DNA of 64,000 bases, taken from NCBI RefSeq assembly GCF_016714275.1, contig NZ_JADJNP010000004.1, forward strand, positions 682,001 through 746,000. The letters are read 5' to 3'. Positions 38,972 to 46,842 of this stretch are shown one piece after another. A program made the translations under genes and the position numbers. Source of the stretch: Tessaracoccus sp. GTDB lineage: Bacteria; Actinomycetota; Actinomycetes; Propionibacteriales; Propionibacteriaceae. How positions within the stretch are numbered: position 1 is the stretch's first letter; every line of letters starts with the position of its first letter. Below the pieces are notes generated by a model. The model made no database searches, was not told the origin of the DNA, and saw only the letters and a list, made by a program, of their open reading frames with translations.

Positions 38972-40105
38972 CTACCGATGAGCGGGTCTCGTGCCGGAAC
39001 TTCGAGGGCACTGTCCGCGTATGAGGCTCGCCGTCGTACAGGCCCGTTCGAGTCCGTCGACGCCGAAGGCCTTCACCGGACCGAGCGCGCCGACGCCGTG
39101 GAGGCCGTCTTGGACGGCGGTCCTAGCTCCCCAAGCGAGGAGGTCGGCGGTGACCTCGTACGGATCAGGCCCGGCCAGGGTGACCCGTGCCAGTTCGCGA
39201 TGGGGTGATCGTGCGACGGCAACCACCGCCGACCTGGCCTGGGCCCGGCTGTGCGCATCGGGTCCGCCGGTCGATCCCGTCATCATCCGGTCGGCGATGG
39301 CTGTCAGCCCTCGCTTGAGCGCGCCCATGTGCAGAACGGGGCCGAGCAGTCGCGAGCTGATGGCGAGGGAGCGGGCCGCGCCTCGCGGGAGTCCGAGGAA
39401 CACTGTGACATCTCGTAGGCCGGGATAGGTCTGGGGGAGCCCAAACTGTTCGGCAGCGGGAACCGACGCGCCCAGCAGGGGCCGGCCGTCGACGGTGAAG
39501 CGTCTCGTCCAGCGGCCCGGTCGCTCGGCCTGGATGCGACCTTCACGAAACGCGTAGCCCTCTTCGACCACGACCCTGACCGCGGTGGCCTGGCTGCCTC
39601 CGCTGGGAACGAAGCCGGGCGCGAAGTAGGCGATGTCGACGGCTGTCGCCTCATCGCCCGCTTCGTCGAGCGCCGCGGCGGCGGCGTAAGCACCGGGACC
39701 GTAGTCGTAGCCGAACGCGGGGACCAGACCGGCTCCGTTGCGCTCCGCCACCGGGCCCCAACGCTCGAAGACCTCGCGAATGAACGGGCCCTCGCCCGCG
39801 GAGTCGAAGTAGTGCACGCCGATCTCAGCTGCTGCTTCGACGGCGGTGCGACCGTATTTGAGGAACGGTCCCACGGCGCTGATGAGTATGTCGCCTTCGT
39901 GCAGCACGGCTCGAAGCGTGGTGGGCTTTTCGATGTCGACGGTCGCTGTGTCGAGACCTCCGAGATCAGCTGCGAGTGCCGCAAGCCGAGCTGGGTTGCG
40001 GCCAACGAGCACTGGGCGGGCCCCTTGGCGAACGAGGCTGCGGGCGGTGAGGTCACCTGTGTAGCCAGTGGCGCCGAGGACGACGATGCGCGGCGCGGCG
40101 GTCAT
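38972..40105 (-). CDS. Saccharopine dehydrogenase-like / trans-acting enoyl reductase family protein
   Basis: 377 residues from ATG 40105 (MTAAPRIVVLGATGYTG); an upstream in-frame start is less likely. The Rossmann loop VLGATGYTGDLTARSL (about 6-21) binds NAD(P). AVGPFLKYGRTAVEAAAEIGVHYFDSAGEGPFIREV is the block conserved in this family. No membrane helix. Members reduce lysine-pathway intermediates, polyketides or glycolipids; the target here is unknown. Its stop falls just upstream of the FGE start. Confidence 0.78.
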   Translation of the reverse strand: MTAAPRIVVLGATGYTGDLTARSLVRQGARPVLVGRNPARLAALAADLGGLDTATVDIEKPTTLRAVLHEGDILISAVGPFLKYGRTAVEAAAEIGVHYFDSAGEGPFIREVFERWGPVAERNGAGLVPAFGYDYGPGAYAAAAALDEAGDEATAVDIAYFAPGFVPSGGSQATAVRVVVEEGYAFREGRIQAERPGRWTRRFTVDGRPLLGASVPAAEQFGLPQTYPGLRDVTVFLGLPRGAARSLAISSRLLGPVLHMGALKRGLTAIADRMMTGSTGGPDAHSRAQARSAVVAVARSPHRELARVTLAGPDPYEVTADLLAWGARTAVQDGLHGVGALGPVKAFGVDGLERACTTASLIRGQCPRSSGTRPAHR

Positions 40106-40308
40106 CCCGTGACTCGGTGAGGTCGTGTGCTCTCCATTCGTCGGGACCCGCCGGTCCATGTCGGGTCGGATTGCGCCCCTGTGGTCGACGATGCCGTGGA
40201 GCGGTGGTTCGATGAGATGATACGTGTTGCGGCTCGCGGAAACAGGAGATTACTGTGGAATCCGCGCCGGGTCCGCCGACGGCGGTGGTGTGAACAACGA
40301 AGGCGGGG

Positions 40309-40382
40309 TGGCCAGGGCCGGGGTCGAACCGGCGACCTCTCACTTTTCAGGCGAGCGCTCGTACCAACTGAGCTACCTGGCC
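40309..40382 (-). tRNA. tRNA-Phe (GAA)
   Basis: Reverse strand folds as acceptor GGCCAGG/CCTGGCC, D arm GCTC..GAGC, anticodon stem CTCGC/GTGAG with loop CTGAAAA (anticodon GAA), T arm GCCGG TTCGACC CCGGC. Discriminator A; the CCA end is not encoded. Last of a Glu-Asp-Phe cluster. Confidence 0.95.
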
Positions 40383-40409
40383 GTGGTCTGACATATCTGT
40401 CTGACCGAG

Positions 40410-40483
40410 CGACCCCGACGGGACTCGAACCCGCGACCTCCGCCGTGACAGGGCGGCGCGCTAACCAACTGCGCTACGGGGCC
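40410..40483 (-). tRNA. tRNA-Asp (GTC)
   Basis: Acceptor GGCCCCG pairs with CGGGGTC (one G-T pair). Anticodon stem CCGCC/GGCGG, loop CTGTCAC, anticodon GTC. T loop TTCGAGT. Middle member of the Glu-Asp-Phe cluster. Confidence 0.95.
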
Positions 40484-40605
40484 AATTTCTTGACCTGCTG
40501 GCCAAGCCAGCCCGGTAACTATAGCGTGACTCCGCTGAGCTTGTCACATCCGTCATAAGCCCTTGTCGCCACCGGTTTGCCTGCTCCCTGGAGGGGGAGA
40601 CGTCG

Positions 40606-40678
40606 CATCCCCAACGGGATTCGAACCCGTGCTGCCGCCGTGAAAGGGCGGAGTCCTAGGCCGCTAGACGATGGGGAC
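40606..40678 (-). tRNA. tRNA-Glu (TTC)
   Basis: Acceptor GTCCCCA pairs with TGGGGAT (terminal G-T pair). Anticodon stem CCGCC/GGCGG with loop CTTTCAC gives anticodon TTC. T loop TTCGAAT. First in transcription order of the Glu-Asp-Phe cluster. Confidence 0.95.
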
Positions 40679-40851
40679 CAGCGCGCACCAGCATAGGGGC
40701 TGGTGCCGTCTTGCTCCAAGCCAGGGGCTGGGCGCCGGAAGGAATGCTAGCAGGATTCGCCGGGCAACGTCGTCGTCGGCATCGTCTGCTGACAACGTTG
40801 AGTCTCGCGCAATGAGCAGCGGATCACGCTCGAAGTTTCGGGTGTCTGGGC

Positions 40852-42217
40852 CTACCCGTAGGTGTTGATGTGGACGTGGTCGTAGTGGTTGGCGGTGTCG
40901 CCGCCGCGGTCCGACATCGAGCGCCAGCCCTCGCCGTTGCGCTGCACCGACCAGATCTTCTGCCCGAAGATGATGTAGTTGATGTTGAACTTCTTGGCGT
41001 TGACGCGGTAGTACTTGGCGATCTCCCAGCCCAGGTCCTGGTTCGACTTGTAGCCCGGGATCATCACATCGACGGCGCGTCCGGCGGGATGATCAGGGGT
41101 GACGTCGCGGCGCCAGCCGTACTGCGTCTTGATCTGCGGGAAGCGGTCCCAGACGTCGCGGGCGATTGCCTGGACGTTCGCGTTGGCCTTGTCGAGGCCG
41201 CTCGACCAGCCGCGGTTCAGGCTATCGCCGCTGCCGCTCGAAGCGCTCCCGGAAGAAGGCTTGCTTGCGGAGAGGTACCGGGCCGTCACCCACCTTGTCG
41301 CACCGTTGTGCACGATCTGCGCGCGGCCGTCCTTCACGGTTCCGGTCACCTTGACCACGGCGCCTCGGGGCAACTCACCGCTGTGGGAGGTGCCTGTGCT
41401 GGACTTCCAGATGTTGAGGACCGTCGTCGCGTACTGGGTCGACGTCTTGGGCGTCGACGGCGCCGAGGGGGCGTCGGTCTTGCTGCCCACGTTGACCAGG
41501 TATGCGGCATTCACCCAGCGGACCGCGCCCATCCAGACGATCTGCGCCATCCCGCGGGAGGTCTTGCCTGTGACGTCAAAGATGGTGCCCTTGGGTGCAT
41601 CGCCGAGGCTCGCGAACCCGCTCGTCGAGGTCGTGCGGATCATCAGCGCCGTCGTGCCGCGCTTCTGCCCCGTCACCTTCGGAAGGGAGGAGCCGGTGCT
41701 CGGCGTGCTCTCGGACAGGTAGCTGAGCGACGCCCAGAGCGTCTTGCCGTTGTAGGTCACCTGCGCGTAGTTGCCGCTGACCTTGCCGGTCAGTGTGAGT
41801 TTCGTGCCCTTCGCGCGACCCTCGACACGGAGTCGCGGAGACGGCACCGGTGCGGAGGTTCAGGTTCGCCGTGGCGTAGCGGGTGCCCTTCGCCGCCGAG
41901 TCCGACACGGAACCGGAGTTCGAGGAGGAGCCCTTCAGGTACTGGCTGTATACGTAGGCGGTCTTGCCCTTGTAGGTGACCTTCGTCCAGCCGTTTGAGC
42001 TGCCCTTCGACGGGAGCGAATCGCCGACGGAGAGGACCGCGAGGCTCGAGGAGGAGGTGGAGGGGCCGGAGCGCACATGCACGCGCGCCGTGGCGGTCAC
42101 CGGCGAGGTGCCCGCGTCCGCGAGTGGACCCGCGGCGAGAGTGCCGAGTCCCTGGACCAGGATCGCCAGCCCCATGGCGGCGGCAGCCCCCCGGATGCCC
42201 TTGACTGCGTTTCTCAC
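40852..42217 (-). pseudogene. Secreted SH3-repeat cell-wall peptidase, frameshifted
   Basis: Starts at GTG 42217 (AGGAGAGAC ribosome site) with a signal peptide (AAAAMGLAILVQGLGTLAAGPLADA). Four or five bacterial SH3 repeats follow (ARVHVRSGPSTSSSSLAVLSVGD, GWTKVTYKGKTAYVYSQYL, YAQVTYNGKTLWASLSYL, AQIVWMGAVRWVNAAYL, AQIVHNGATRWVTARYL). The C-terminal domain has DHPAGRAVDVMIPG and NHYDHVHINTYG, a His/Asp metal site as in M15-like peptidases. The frame breaks near 41845-41851 inside the second repeat (after NLNLRTG); removing one base restores the repeat. Likely a muralytic or wall-remodelling enzyme if intact. Confidence 0.8.
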
Positions 42218-42241
42218 GTCTCTCCTCGTTGAACTGAATGA

Positions 42242-42284
42242 GGGACGTGCCGCTTCCCCGGGTCGGGTGACCCCGGCACGTCCC
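42242..42284 (-). promoter_or_regulatory. Stable hairpin in the 5' leader of the SH3 peptidase gene
   Basis: An 11-bp perfect stem (GGGACGTGCCG / CGGCACGTCCC) with an inner GGGTC..GACCC stem sits 25 bp before the GTG start. No T-tract. Wall-hydrolase genes of actinobacteria often have structured leaders, but I could not match this one to a known riboswitch. Confidence 0.45.
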
Positions 42285-42663
42285 CCTTCCGGTGGACAGT
42301 AAGAAGGGCGGAGGGTGGTCAGCAACGGCGAGGTTGAGAGTTGCCTGAGAGCCGGTCAGGTGAAACGCCCGGGGAAGCTGAAAACCACATTTGTGTGATT
42401 TTCGGGGTCATGAGTGGCGTTGACTACGGGTTGACTAGGGGTTTATCCCGAGGCCCCAAGGTCGCGGCTCGTACTTTCGTCGGAGAGGGCCTGGGTCGAT
42501 CCTCTCAGTTTCGATCCGCCTCAAGTCGACCTTGAGGTTTACCCCGCAGGTTGAGGTTCGAGGTTGAGGGTTTGCGGACACCCTCGGGCCGGGTCGCGTA
42601 CGCAAATCTGCGGAGGTTCGCTCAGCTGAGCCATAGGCGGGGTGCCGAGCGGCGATGCTGGTG
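42285..42663. other. 379-bp region without a convincing gene
   Basis: Holds the upstream region of the SH3 peptidase gene. Visible features are a tandem GGTTGACTA repeat (about 42418-42440) and scattered GAGGTT motifs. A stretch at about 42330-42385 looks able to fold (GAGAGTTGCCTGAGAG, CGCCCGGGGAAGC). No complete riboswitch consensus and no credible reading frame were seen. Confidence 0.4.
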
Positions 42664-43306
42664 TCAGCGGACCGGGGCAGGGGCGACCCACGATGCGCGG
42701 AGCGTGCTCGTCCATCGGGCGGCGCGACCGAAGGCCTGCTCAGGGACGTAGCCGGCGCGGAGATCCTCCGGCGTGAGCTGCTCGGCGCCTGTCAGCTCGG
42801 CCAGTCGGCGCCGGTCCCCGGGGCCTGCGACCGCGGCGACGACGGAGAGGCCGACGGCGCGGCGGTTGGCGGCCAGCGTGGTCAGGACGTCGTCGGCGAA
42901 GCCGGCCCGCGACGACGACGAGCGGCACCTCCGCGGTTGCCGTGGAGAGGGACGAACAGCTGGCGCATCGCGTCGATCTCGCCGTCGACAACGAGGATGC
43001 GTGGATTAGGGCAGTCGGCGCCGGAGGTCTGGGTCGCGAAGTCCGGGTGTGCGTGACCGAACCCGAAGCCTCGCCCTTGTGGGACAGGTCGCCGGCGACT
43101 CCGCGCCCGGGCGCGGGCAAGGCATCGACCTCGTCCTGGGTGATGTAGGCGGGGACTTGGGAGTCGACGGCGGGGATCCCGCGCTCCGGGGCGGGCTCGC
43201 CTTCGCCGGACTCGCGCCGTCGGGCGCGCCTGTCGGCGAGGACGGCGGCTGCGAGCAACCCGCCGCCGACGACGACCGCGAGCAGGAACCAGCCCCAGAA
43301 ATCCAT
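42664..43306 (-). pseudogene. Membrane-anchored protein gene broken by three frameshifts
   Basis: Starts at ATG 43306 with one membrane helix (MDFWGWFLLAVVVGGGLL) and a charged linker ending LPAPGRGVAGDLSHKGE. It then continues in other frames: FGHAHPDFATQTSGADCP and PRILVVDGEIDAMRQLFVPLHGN, next VPLVVVA, next GFADDVLTTLAANRRAVGLSVVAAVAGPGDRRRLAELTGAEQL to a stop at 42664. Breaks lie near 43070, 42935 and 42905, each fixable by one base. The last part resembles the GroEL apical domain (weak inference). It is divergent from tRNA-Lys. Confidence 0.6.
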
Positions 43307-43342
43307 GCCCCTACAGTGCCACGCGCCGCTACACTCGACACC

Positions 43343-43415
43343 GCCCCTATAGCTCAGTCGGTAGAGCAGTGGACTTTTAATCCATGGGTCGCGGGTTCGA
43401 GCCCCGCTGGGGGCA
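43343..43415 (+). tRNA. tRNA-Lys (TTT)
   Basis: Acceptor GCCCCTA/TGGGGGC, anticodon loop CTTTTAA giving anticodon TTT, T arm GCGGG TTCGAGC CCCGC, discriminator A. No CCA encoded. Its 3' end marks the border between chromosomal genes and the prophage-like region. Confidence 0.95.
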
Positions 43416-43420
43416 CCTAG
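43390..43420 (+). other. Putative prophage attachment site at the tRNA-Lys 3' end
   Basis: Phage-type genes begin immediately after the tRNA, and actinophages commonly integrate into tRNA 3' ends so that the tRNA stays whole. The expected direct repeat at the other end and the integrase gene would lie right of the window, so the core cannot be measured here. Confidence 0.45.
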
Positions 43421-43521
43421 CCAGAGGCAGTTTGAACGGCGTTCAATGGCTCGGACGTGTAGCCATAGGTGTAGCCAATCGCGCTCCAAGCCTGTCAGAC
43501 CCTCCGTCCAGAATCCTCCGC

Positions 43522-43847
43522 ATGGGCACGAATCGTCGCTATCCCCACAACGCCGGACGGCTCGCTGAGGAGCGTGAGATCCGTGAGGCGCGGCAGCATG
43601 GCCCGCTCCAGAGCTTGAGTCGGGACCAGCTGGACCTGCACCGGGAGCCGATGACGCGGGCGACGGAGTGGGCGCCAATCTGGGGTCTGGCATGGGTGCG
43701 TTTCGGCGATCGCGATGTGCGGACGACGGTGCGGGTAGAGGTGTGGACCGTGTGCTGGTCGCGTGGCCGTTGGATGAGCCGTCGGATCGGCGTCGGCGGA
43801 CGTGGCTGCCGTTGGGGGATGTGGCGGCGCGGGTGACGGTGCGGTGA
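43522..43847 (+). pseudogene. Small prophage-end gene with a frameshift
   Basis: From ATG 43522 the frame reads MGTNRRYPHNAGRLAEERE and TEWAPIWGLAWVRFGDRDV. Near 43729-43733 (GTAGAGGTG) it leaves a sensible sequence; one extra G gives VEGVDRVLVAWPLDEPSDRR and TWLPLGDVAARVTVR to a stop at 43845-43847. The joined product would be about 108 residues. No family recognised. It lies directly after the attachment site. Confidence 0.45.
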
Positions 43848-43865
43848 GACGCTCAAAATTTATTA

Positions 43866-43904
43866 CCCTAACCGCTTGACAGTCACGCGGTTAGGGTATT
43901 TAAT
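43866..43904 (+). promoter_or_regulatory. Sigma-70-like promoter inside a perfect palindrome (cargo promoter 1)
   Basis: CCCTAACCGC (43866-43875) and GCGGTTAGGG (43887-43896) form a 10-bp inverted repeat. Its spacer contains a consensus -35 TTGACA (43876-43881). 17 bp on is -10 TTTAAT (43899-43904), 6 nt before ATG 43911. An AT-rich tract lies upstream. A repressor bound to the palindrome would cover the -35 box. Confidence 0.7.
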
Positions 43905-43910
43905 AGAGGT

Positions 43911-44198
43911 ATGAGCAACGCAGACCTGTACACCCGCATCAACGATCTCCGCACCGCCGCAGTGCGGACGGCCTACGAGGCCGGGACCCTTAGCCCGGAC
44001 TTCACCCTCGACGAGCACCTCCGCGCGATCCACCCTCTCACCGCCGACTCCTGGCACGAGGACGAGATCTCTGGGCGCACCCTTGGCAACCCGAACGCCG
44101 ACTGGTGCGTCGACATCGTCGATGGCGACCTGGTGCGGGTCTTCGCCGACGGCGACATCGTCGCCGAAGCGGTCATCGACGGCGCGGGCTCGCTGTGA
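43911..44198 (+). CDS. Hypothetical acidic protein, first gene of the cargo module
   Basis: 95 residues. Two halves: a helical N-terminus (MSNADLYTRINDLRTAAVRTAYEAG) and an acidic C-terminus (ADWCVDIVDGDLVRVFADGDIVAEAVID) likely to form beta strands. No known family. It is controlled by a strong promoter with an operator palindrome and its stop overlaps the next start (GTGA), so the two proteins are made together. That small/large coupled pair resembles antitoxin-toxin or anti-phage pairs, but nothing in the sequence proves it. Confidence 0.7.
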   Translation: MSNADLYTRINDLRTAAVRTAYEAGTLSPDFTLDEHLRAIHPLTADSWHEDEISGRTLGNPNADWCVDIVDGDLVRVFADGDIVAEAVIDGAGSL

Positions 44199-45346
44199 TC
44201 ATCGAGCAGGGCTTCGCGGCGGGCCCGACGGCCTGGCTTGCCGCGGTCGGGCTCATCCATCTGTCTCCGGCGCCGATGGACCCGGTCGACGCCTTCGAGT
44301 TGGCCAGCTCGCTCGGCCGGGCTCCGCTGGTCAACTCCCGCTGGGTCCGGGTCGGGTCGACCCGGCAGTTGGAGGTCGACGGGCCGGTGGCCGGGTTCGG
44401 GCGGCTGCTGGAGTGGTACGAGCTGCGGTTCAGCCGCGACCTGGCAGAGCAGCCGACGCCGCCGGAGGTCGTAGGCCGGGATCCGTGGTGGCGTACCCGC
44501 GGGCAGGCCAGCGTGCACGGTCTCGGGGCAGCGATCTACTCCGAGCTTGTCGCGATCGACCACGACGTCGACATCGTTGCCGAGCTGTGCCTCGGAGCCC
44601 GGGTGCTATCGACCAGCGCGCTCGCTGGCTGGGTGATCGACCGCCAGTGGGTCACGCTGGAGACCGACGAGGCGCCGCTCAAGCGCCCACTGATCCGCTA
44701 TGCCCTGGCCTACATCGGCGCCACGGTCGCGCAGCACTGGCCGGGCCACATGGTCGGCAGCCGCGCCGTCGGGCACCTCTGGGACGGCCAACCCGACGAC
44801 CACCCCCTGCTCGACCACACCGCGATCACGTGGGAGCCGATCCACGACCGGACCGGCCACTACCCGCCGTGGTGGGGGCCAGGTGAGTACGTCACGATCC
44901 CGGCCGCAAGGTGGGCCAACCAAGCCCGGGAACGATGGGAGGACGACTGGGTCCGCTCGGAGATCCTGGGGCGCACCGAGGCGAGCCGCGCGTTCCCTGG
45001 GCGTCTGCCTGCGCCTCACCTAAGGCGCGGCGCGGGTCCGCTGTGGAGGCGAAGCCTGCTGGAGCTACAGGCGGCGGCGGTCTCGTCGCCGAGTGGAGCG
45101 CGGGCGTCCCGGGCGAAGGCTCCAGGCGCCCCGGAGGTCGGGGACCAGCCTCTCGACATCGCTGGGGTCGCCGAACACACGGGGCTCTCCGTGGCGACGC
45201 TGCGCAGCTATCAGCGTGACAAGACGATGCCCAAGGCCGACGGGTCGATGGGGCAGTCGGCATGGTGGTGGGCCTCGACGATCGACGAGTGGCAGGACGG
45301 TCGACCGCCGCGGGGCAGGCCTGCGAAGACGCCCGACGACGATTGA
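44195..45346 (+). CDS. Hypothetical protein with C-terminal MerR-like helix-turn-helix
   Basis: 383 residues from GTG 44195, overlapping the previous stop. The N-terminal ~290 residues (IIEQGFAAGPTAWLAAVGLIHL, FELASSLGRAPLVNSRWVRVG, then GPLWRRSLLELQAAA) match no family I know. The C-terminus (about 325-370) is a helix-turn-helix, DIAGVAEHTGLSVATLRSYQRDKTMPKADG, similar to DNA-reading heads of excisionases and MerR proteins, followed by a basic Pro-rich tail. It may bind DNA and could control the module or replication. Complete and in frame. Confidence 0.7.
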   Translation: MIIEQGFAAGPTAWLAAVGLIHLSPAPMDPVDAFELASSLGRAPLVNSRWVRVGSTRQLEVDGPVAGFGRLLEWYELRFSRDLAEQPTPPEVVGRDPWWRTRGQASVHGLGAAIYSELVAIDHDVDIVAELCLGARVLSTSALAGWVIDRQWVTLETDEAPLKRPLIRYALAYIGATVAQHWPGHMVGSRAVGHLWDGQPDDHPLLDHTAITWEPIHDRTGHYPPWWGPGEYVTIPAARWANQARERWEDDWVRSEILGRTEASRAFPGRLPAPHLRRGAGPLWRRSLLELQAAAVSSPSGARASRAKAPGAPEVGDQPLDIAGVAEHTGLSVATLRSYQRDKTMPKADGSMGQSAWWWASTIDEWQDGRPPRGRPAKTPDDD

Positions 45347-45392
45347 GCGCGGCGCGCCGCTGTGAGGAGAGCCACCGCAGGGAACGCACCCT

Positions 45393-45482
45393 GCCGGCAC
45401 CGAGCACGTCATCCACAACAAGGACGGCAAGATCGGTGGCTCGAACTCCTACGGGAACGACCCCTACCCGCCCAAGGGATGA
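45393..45482 (+). pseudogene. 5'-truncated DUF2188 remnant
   Basis: The frame ending at 45482 reads AGTEHVIHNKDGKIGGSNSY then GNDPYPPKG, the well-conserved C-terminus of DUF2188 proteins (GTELVIHNKDG..DSYGNDPYPPKG). No start codon or N-terminal half exists upstream; the frame closes at 45363-45365. So only the tail of a former gene remains, still followed by its terminator. Confidence 0.65.
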
Positions 45483-45486
45483 GTTA

Positions 45487-45515
45487 GCTCCTCGGTATCC
45501 CTAGTACCGAGGAGC
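45487..45515 (+). terminator. Hairpin after the DUF2188 remnant
   Basis: Perfect 11-bp stem GCTCCTCGGTA / TACCGAGGAGC with a 7-nt loop. No T-run on the plus strand. Probably ends transcription from cargo promoter 1. Confidence 0.6.
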
Positions 45516-45530
45516 CACTCGCGGTGATCT

Positions 45531-45579
45531 GGGGTTCTTCCCTTCGCCGTATGTGGCTCATCCTAAGACGAAGAACCCC
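45531..45579. repeat. 10-bp inverted repeat in the cargo intergenic region
   Basis: GGGGTTCTTC (45531-45540) and GAAGAACCCC (45570-45579) are perfect complements separated by 29 nt. It could be a second terminator-like hairpin or a protein-binding site. Confidence 0.45.
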
Positions 45580-45616
45580 GTGGCCGTTGGGTCACGGTGC
45601 GGTGACCCCAAAGATA

Positions 45617-45673
45617 ACGACTAGATAACAGTCGTCTACCCGACTAGACATCATGAGTCTAGTCGGGTAGACT
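45617..45673 (+). promoter_or_regulatory. Promoter within a perfect 16-bp palindrome (cargo promoter 2)
   Basis: GTCTACCCGACTAGAC (45634-45649) is repeated inverted at 45657-45672 with a 7-nt spacer. Within it lie -35 TAGACA (45645-45650) and -10 TAGACT (45668-45673) at 17-bp spacing, the -10 being 6 nt from ATG 45680. A smaller inverted pair ACGACT/AGTCGT (45617-45622, 45630-45635) adjoins. A dimeric repressor would cover the whole promoter. Confidence 0.7.
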
Positions 45674-45679
45674 CATGGC

Positions 45680-46234
45680 ATGAGCACGAACCAGTACCGC
45701 ATCAGCAGCAGGGCCGCCAACCTCTTCATGATCCGCCGCAACGGCGAGCTGGCCGGGTCCGCTACCTCGCAGGCCGAAGCCGAGGCCAAGGTCGCCGCGA
45801 TGCGCGCCGACGACGACGCCCTCGCCGCACGCAACGCCGCCCGCCAAGCCAAGGTCGGCGCCTACGCGGCCGCCGGGCTCCAGATCCGCGCCGACATCCC
45901 CAACCGCGCCGCCCGCTACCGCCGCCACACCGGCGTCATCGTGGTCGACGCCGAGGGCCAGACGGTCGCCACCTACGCCCACATCGACGAGGTGCCCGAG
46001 ATCGAGGCCCCCGCCGTCATCGAGACCGCCGAGGCCGAGACGACCACCGAGGCTCCCGCCGTGCCGGTGCGCGGGAGCATCACCGACGACCAGGTCGCCA
46101 CCGTCTGGGCCCTGGTTGAGCAGGAACGCCACCTCGGCTCCTGGTTCGCCGGCCCCGACACCCTCGACGGCATCCGAGCCATGAGCGCCGCCGACGCCGC
46201 CGACTACATCCGCTCGATGACCGAGGAGAACTGA
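45680..46234 (+). CDS. Hypothetical cargo protein
   Basis: 184 residues. A basic N-terminus (MSTNQYRISSRAANLFMIRRNG) is followed by a helical segment rich in Ala/Glu (about 30-60), a small beta region (TGVIVVDAEGQTVATYAHIDE), an acidic Ala/Thr/Glu linker (about 115-130) and a C-terminal helical domain (DDQVATVWALVEQERHLGSWFAGPDTLDG). No family recognised. Leaderless start driven by the palindromic promoter. It is followed by 2 bp and the next gene. Confidence 0.68.
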   Translation: MSTNQYRISSRAANLFMIRRNGELAGSATSQAEAEAKVAAMRADDDALAARNAARQAKVGAYAAAGLQIRADIPNRAARYRRHTGVIVVDAEGQTVATYAHIDEVPEIEAPAVIETAEAETTTEAPAVPVRGSITDDQVATVWALVEQERHLGSWFAGPDTLDGIRAMSAADAADYIRSMTEEN

Positions 46235-46236
46235 CC

Positions 46237-46842
46237 ATGACCGAGCTGAACATCACCGCCCGCGCGCTCCTCGCCCTGTTCCCGAGCCTGCCGTGGAGCC
46301 CCCGGGCGGAGGCTGACCGGCAGACGATCACGATCGAGTCGGTACGCACGAATGCCGAGCTGCTCGCCGAGCAGGACTGGGACCTGACCGACGAGACGGT
46401 CCGCTACCAGCATGCCGAGGCGATCGAAGCCGGCGAGCGGCGCCCTGGCGAGCACTGGCGGCAGCATTGGGATGTGTCGATGCCGTCACGCAAGGGCTGG
46501 GCCGCGGACTGGAGCGTCGAGGACTGGGCCCGCTATGAGGCCAAGCGGCTCCCGGCGGGATATCTCCCGGTCGCGACCGGGGTGGGCGCGTTCCGGCGAG
46601 AGGTGCCGTCGGAGGTGATCGCGGGGCTGCGCGCGGAGTGGCTGGCTGGTGACCCGGTCGAGCAGGTGCGGGCCTACGCGGCCCGGGTGGATGAGGCTGT
46701 GGATGCGCTGCATGCCGCGCAGACCGCGAGGGATGATGCGATCCGCACCGCGCTTGGGGCGGGCGTGCCCGTCGACGTCGTCGTGCAGGCCTCCGGTGTG
46801 AAGCGGGCCCGAGTGTACCAGATACGGGCAGGCAAGGCGTGA
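46237..46842 (+). CDS. Hypothetical protein with C-terminal helix-turn-helix
   Basis: 201 residues from ATG 46237, 2 bp after the previous stop. Trp-rich middle (HWRQHWDVSMPSRKGWAADWSVEDWARYEAKRL). The last 40 residues (ARDDAIRTALGAGVPVDVVVQASGVKRARVYQIRAGKA) form a short helix-turn-helix as in small phage/plasmid regulators. The stop overlaps the GTG of the zinc-finger gene. Function unknown. Confidence 0.68.
   Translation: MTELNITARALLALFPSLPWSPRAEADRQTITIESVRTNAELLAEQDWDLTDETVRYQHAEAIEAGERRPGEHWRQHWDVSMPSRKGWAADWSVEDWARYEAKRLPAGYLPVATGVGAFRREVPSEVIAGLRAEWLAGDPVEQVRAYAARVDEAVDALHAAQTARDDAIRTALGAGVPVDVVVQASGVKRARVYQIRAGKA

Noticed and set aside
42330..42390. Riboswitch-like motifs (CCTGAGAG, GGTGAAA, CGGGGAA) on the plus strand
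   Set aside because: No full TPP, c-di-AMP or glycine consensus in the right order, and no plus-strand gene follows; kept only as a note in the gene-free region.
43911..44198. Calling the 95-aa/383-aa cargo pair a toxin-antitoxin system
   Set aside because: Only gene coupling and size suggest it; no toxin or antitoxin fold is recognisable, so it is left as hypothetical.
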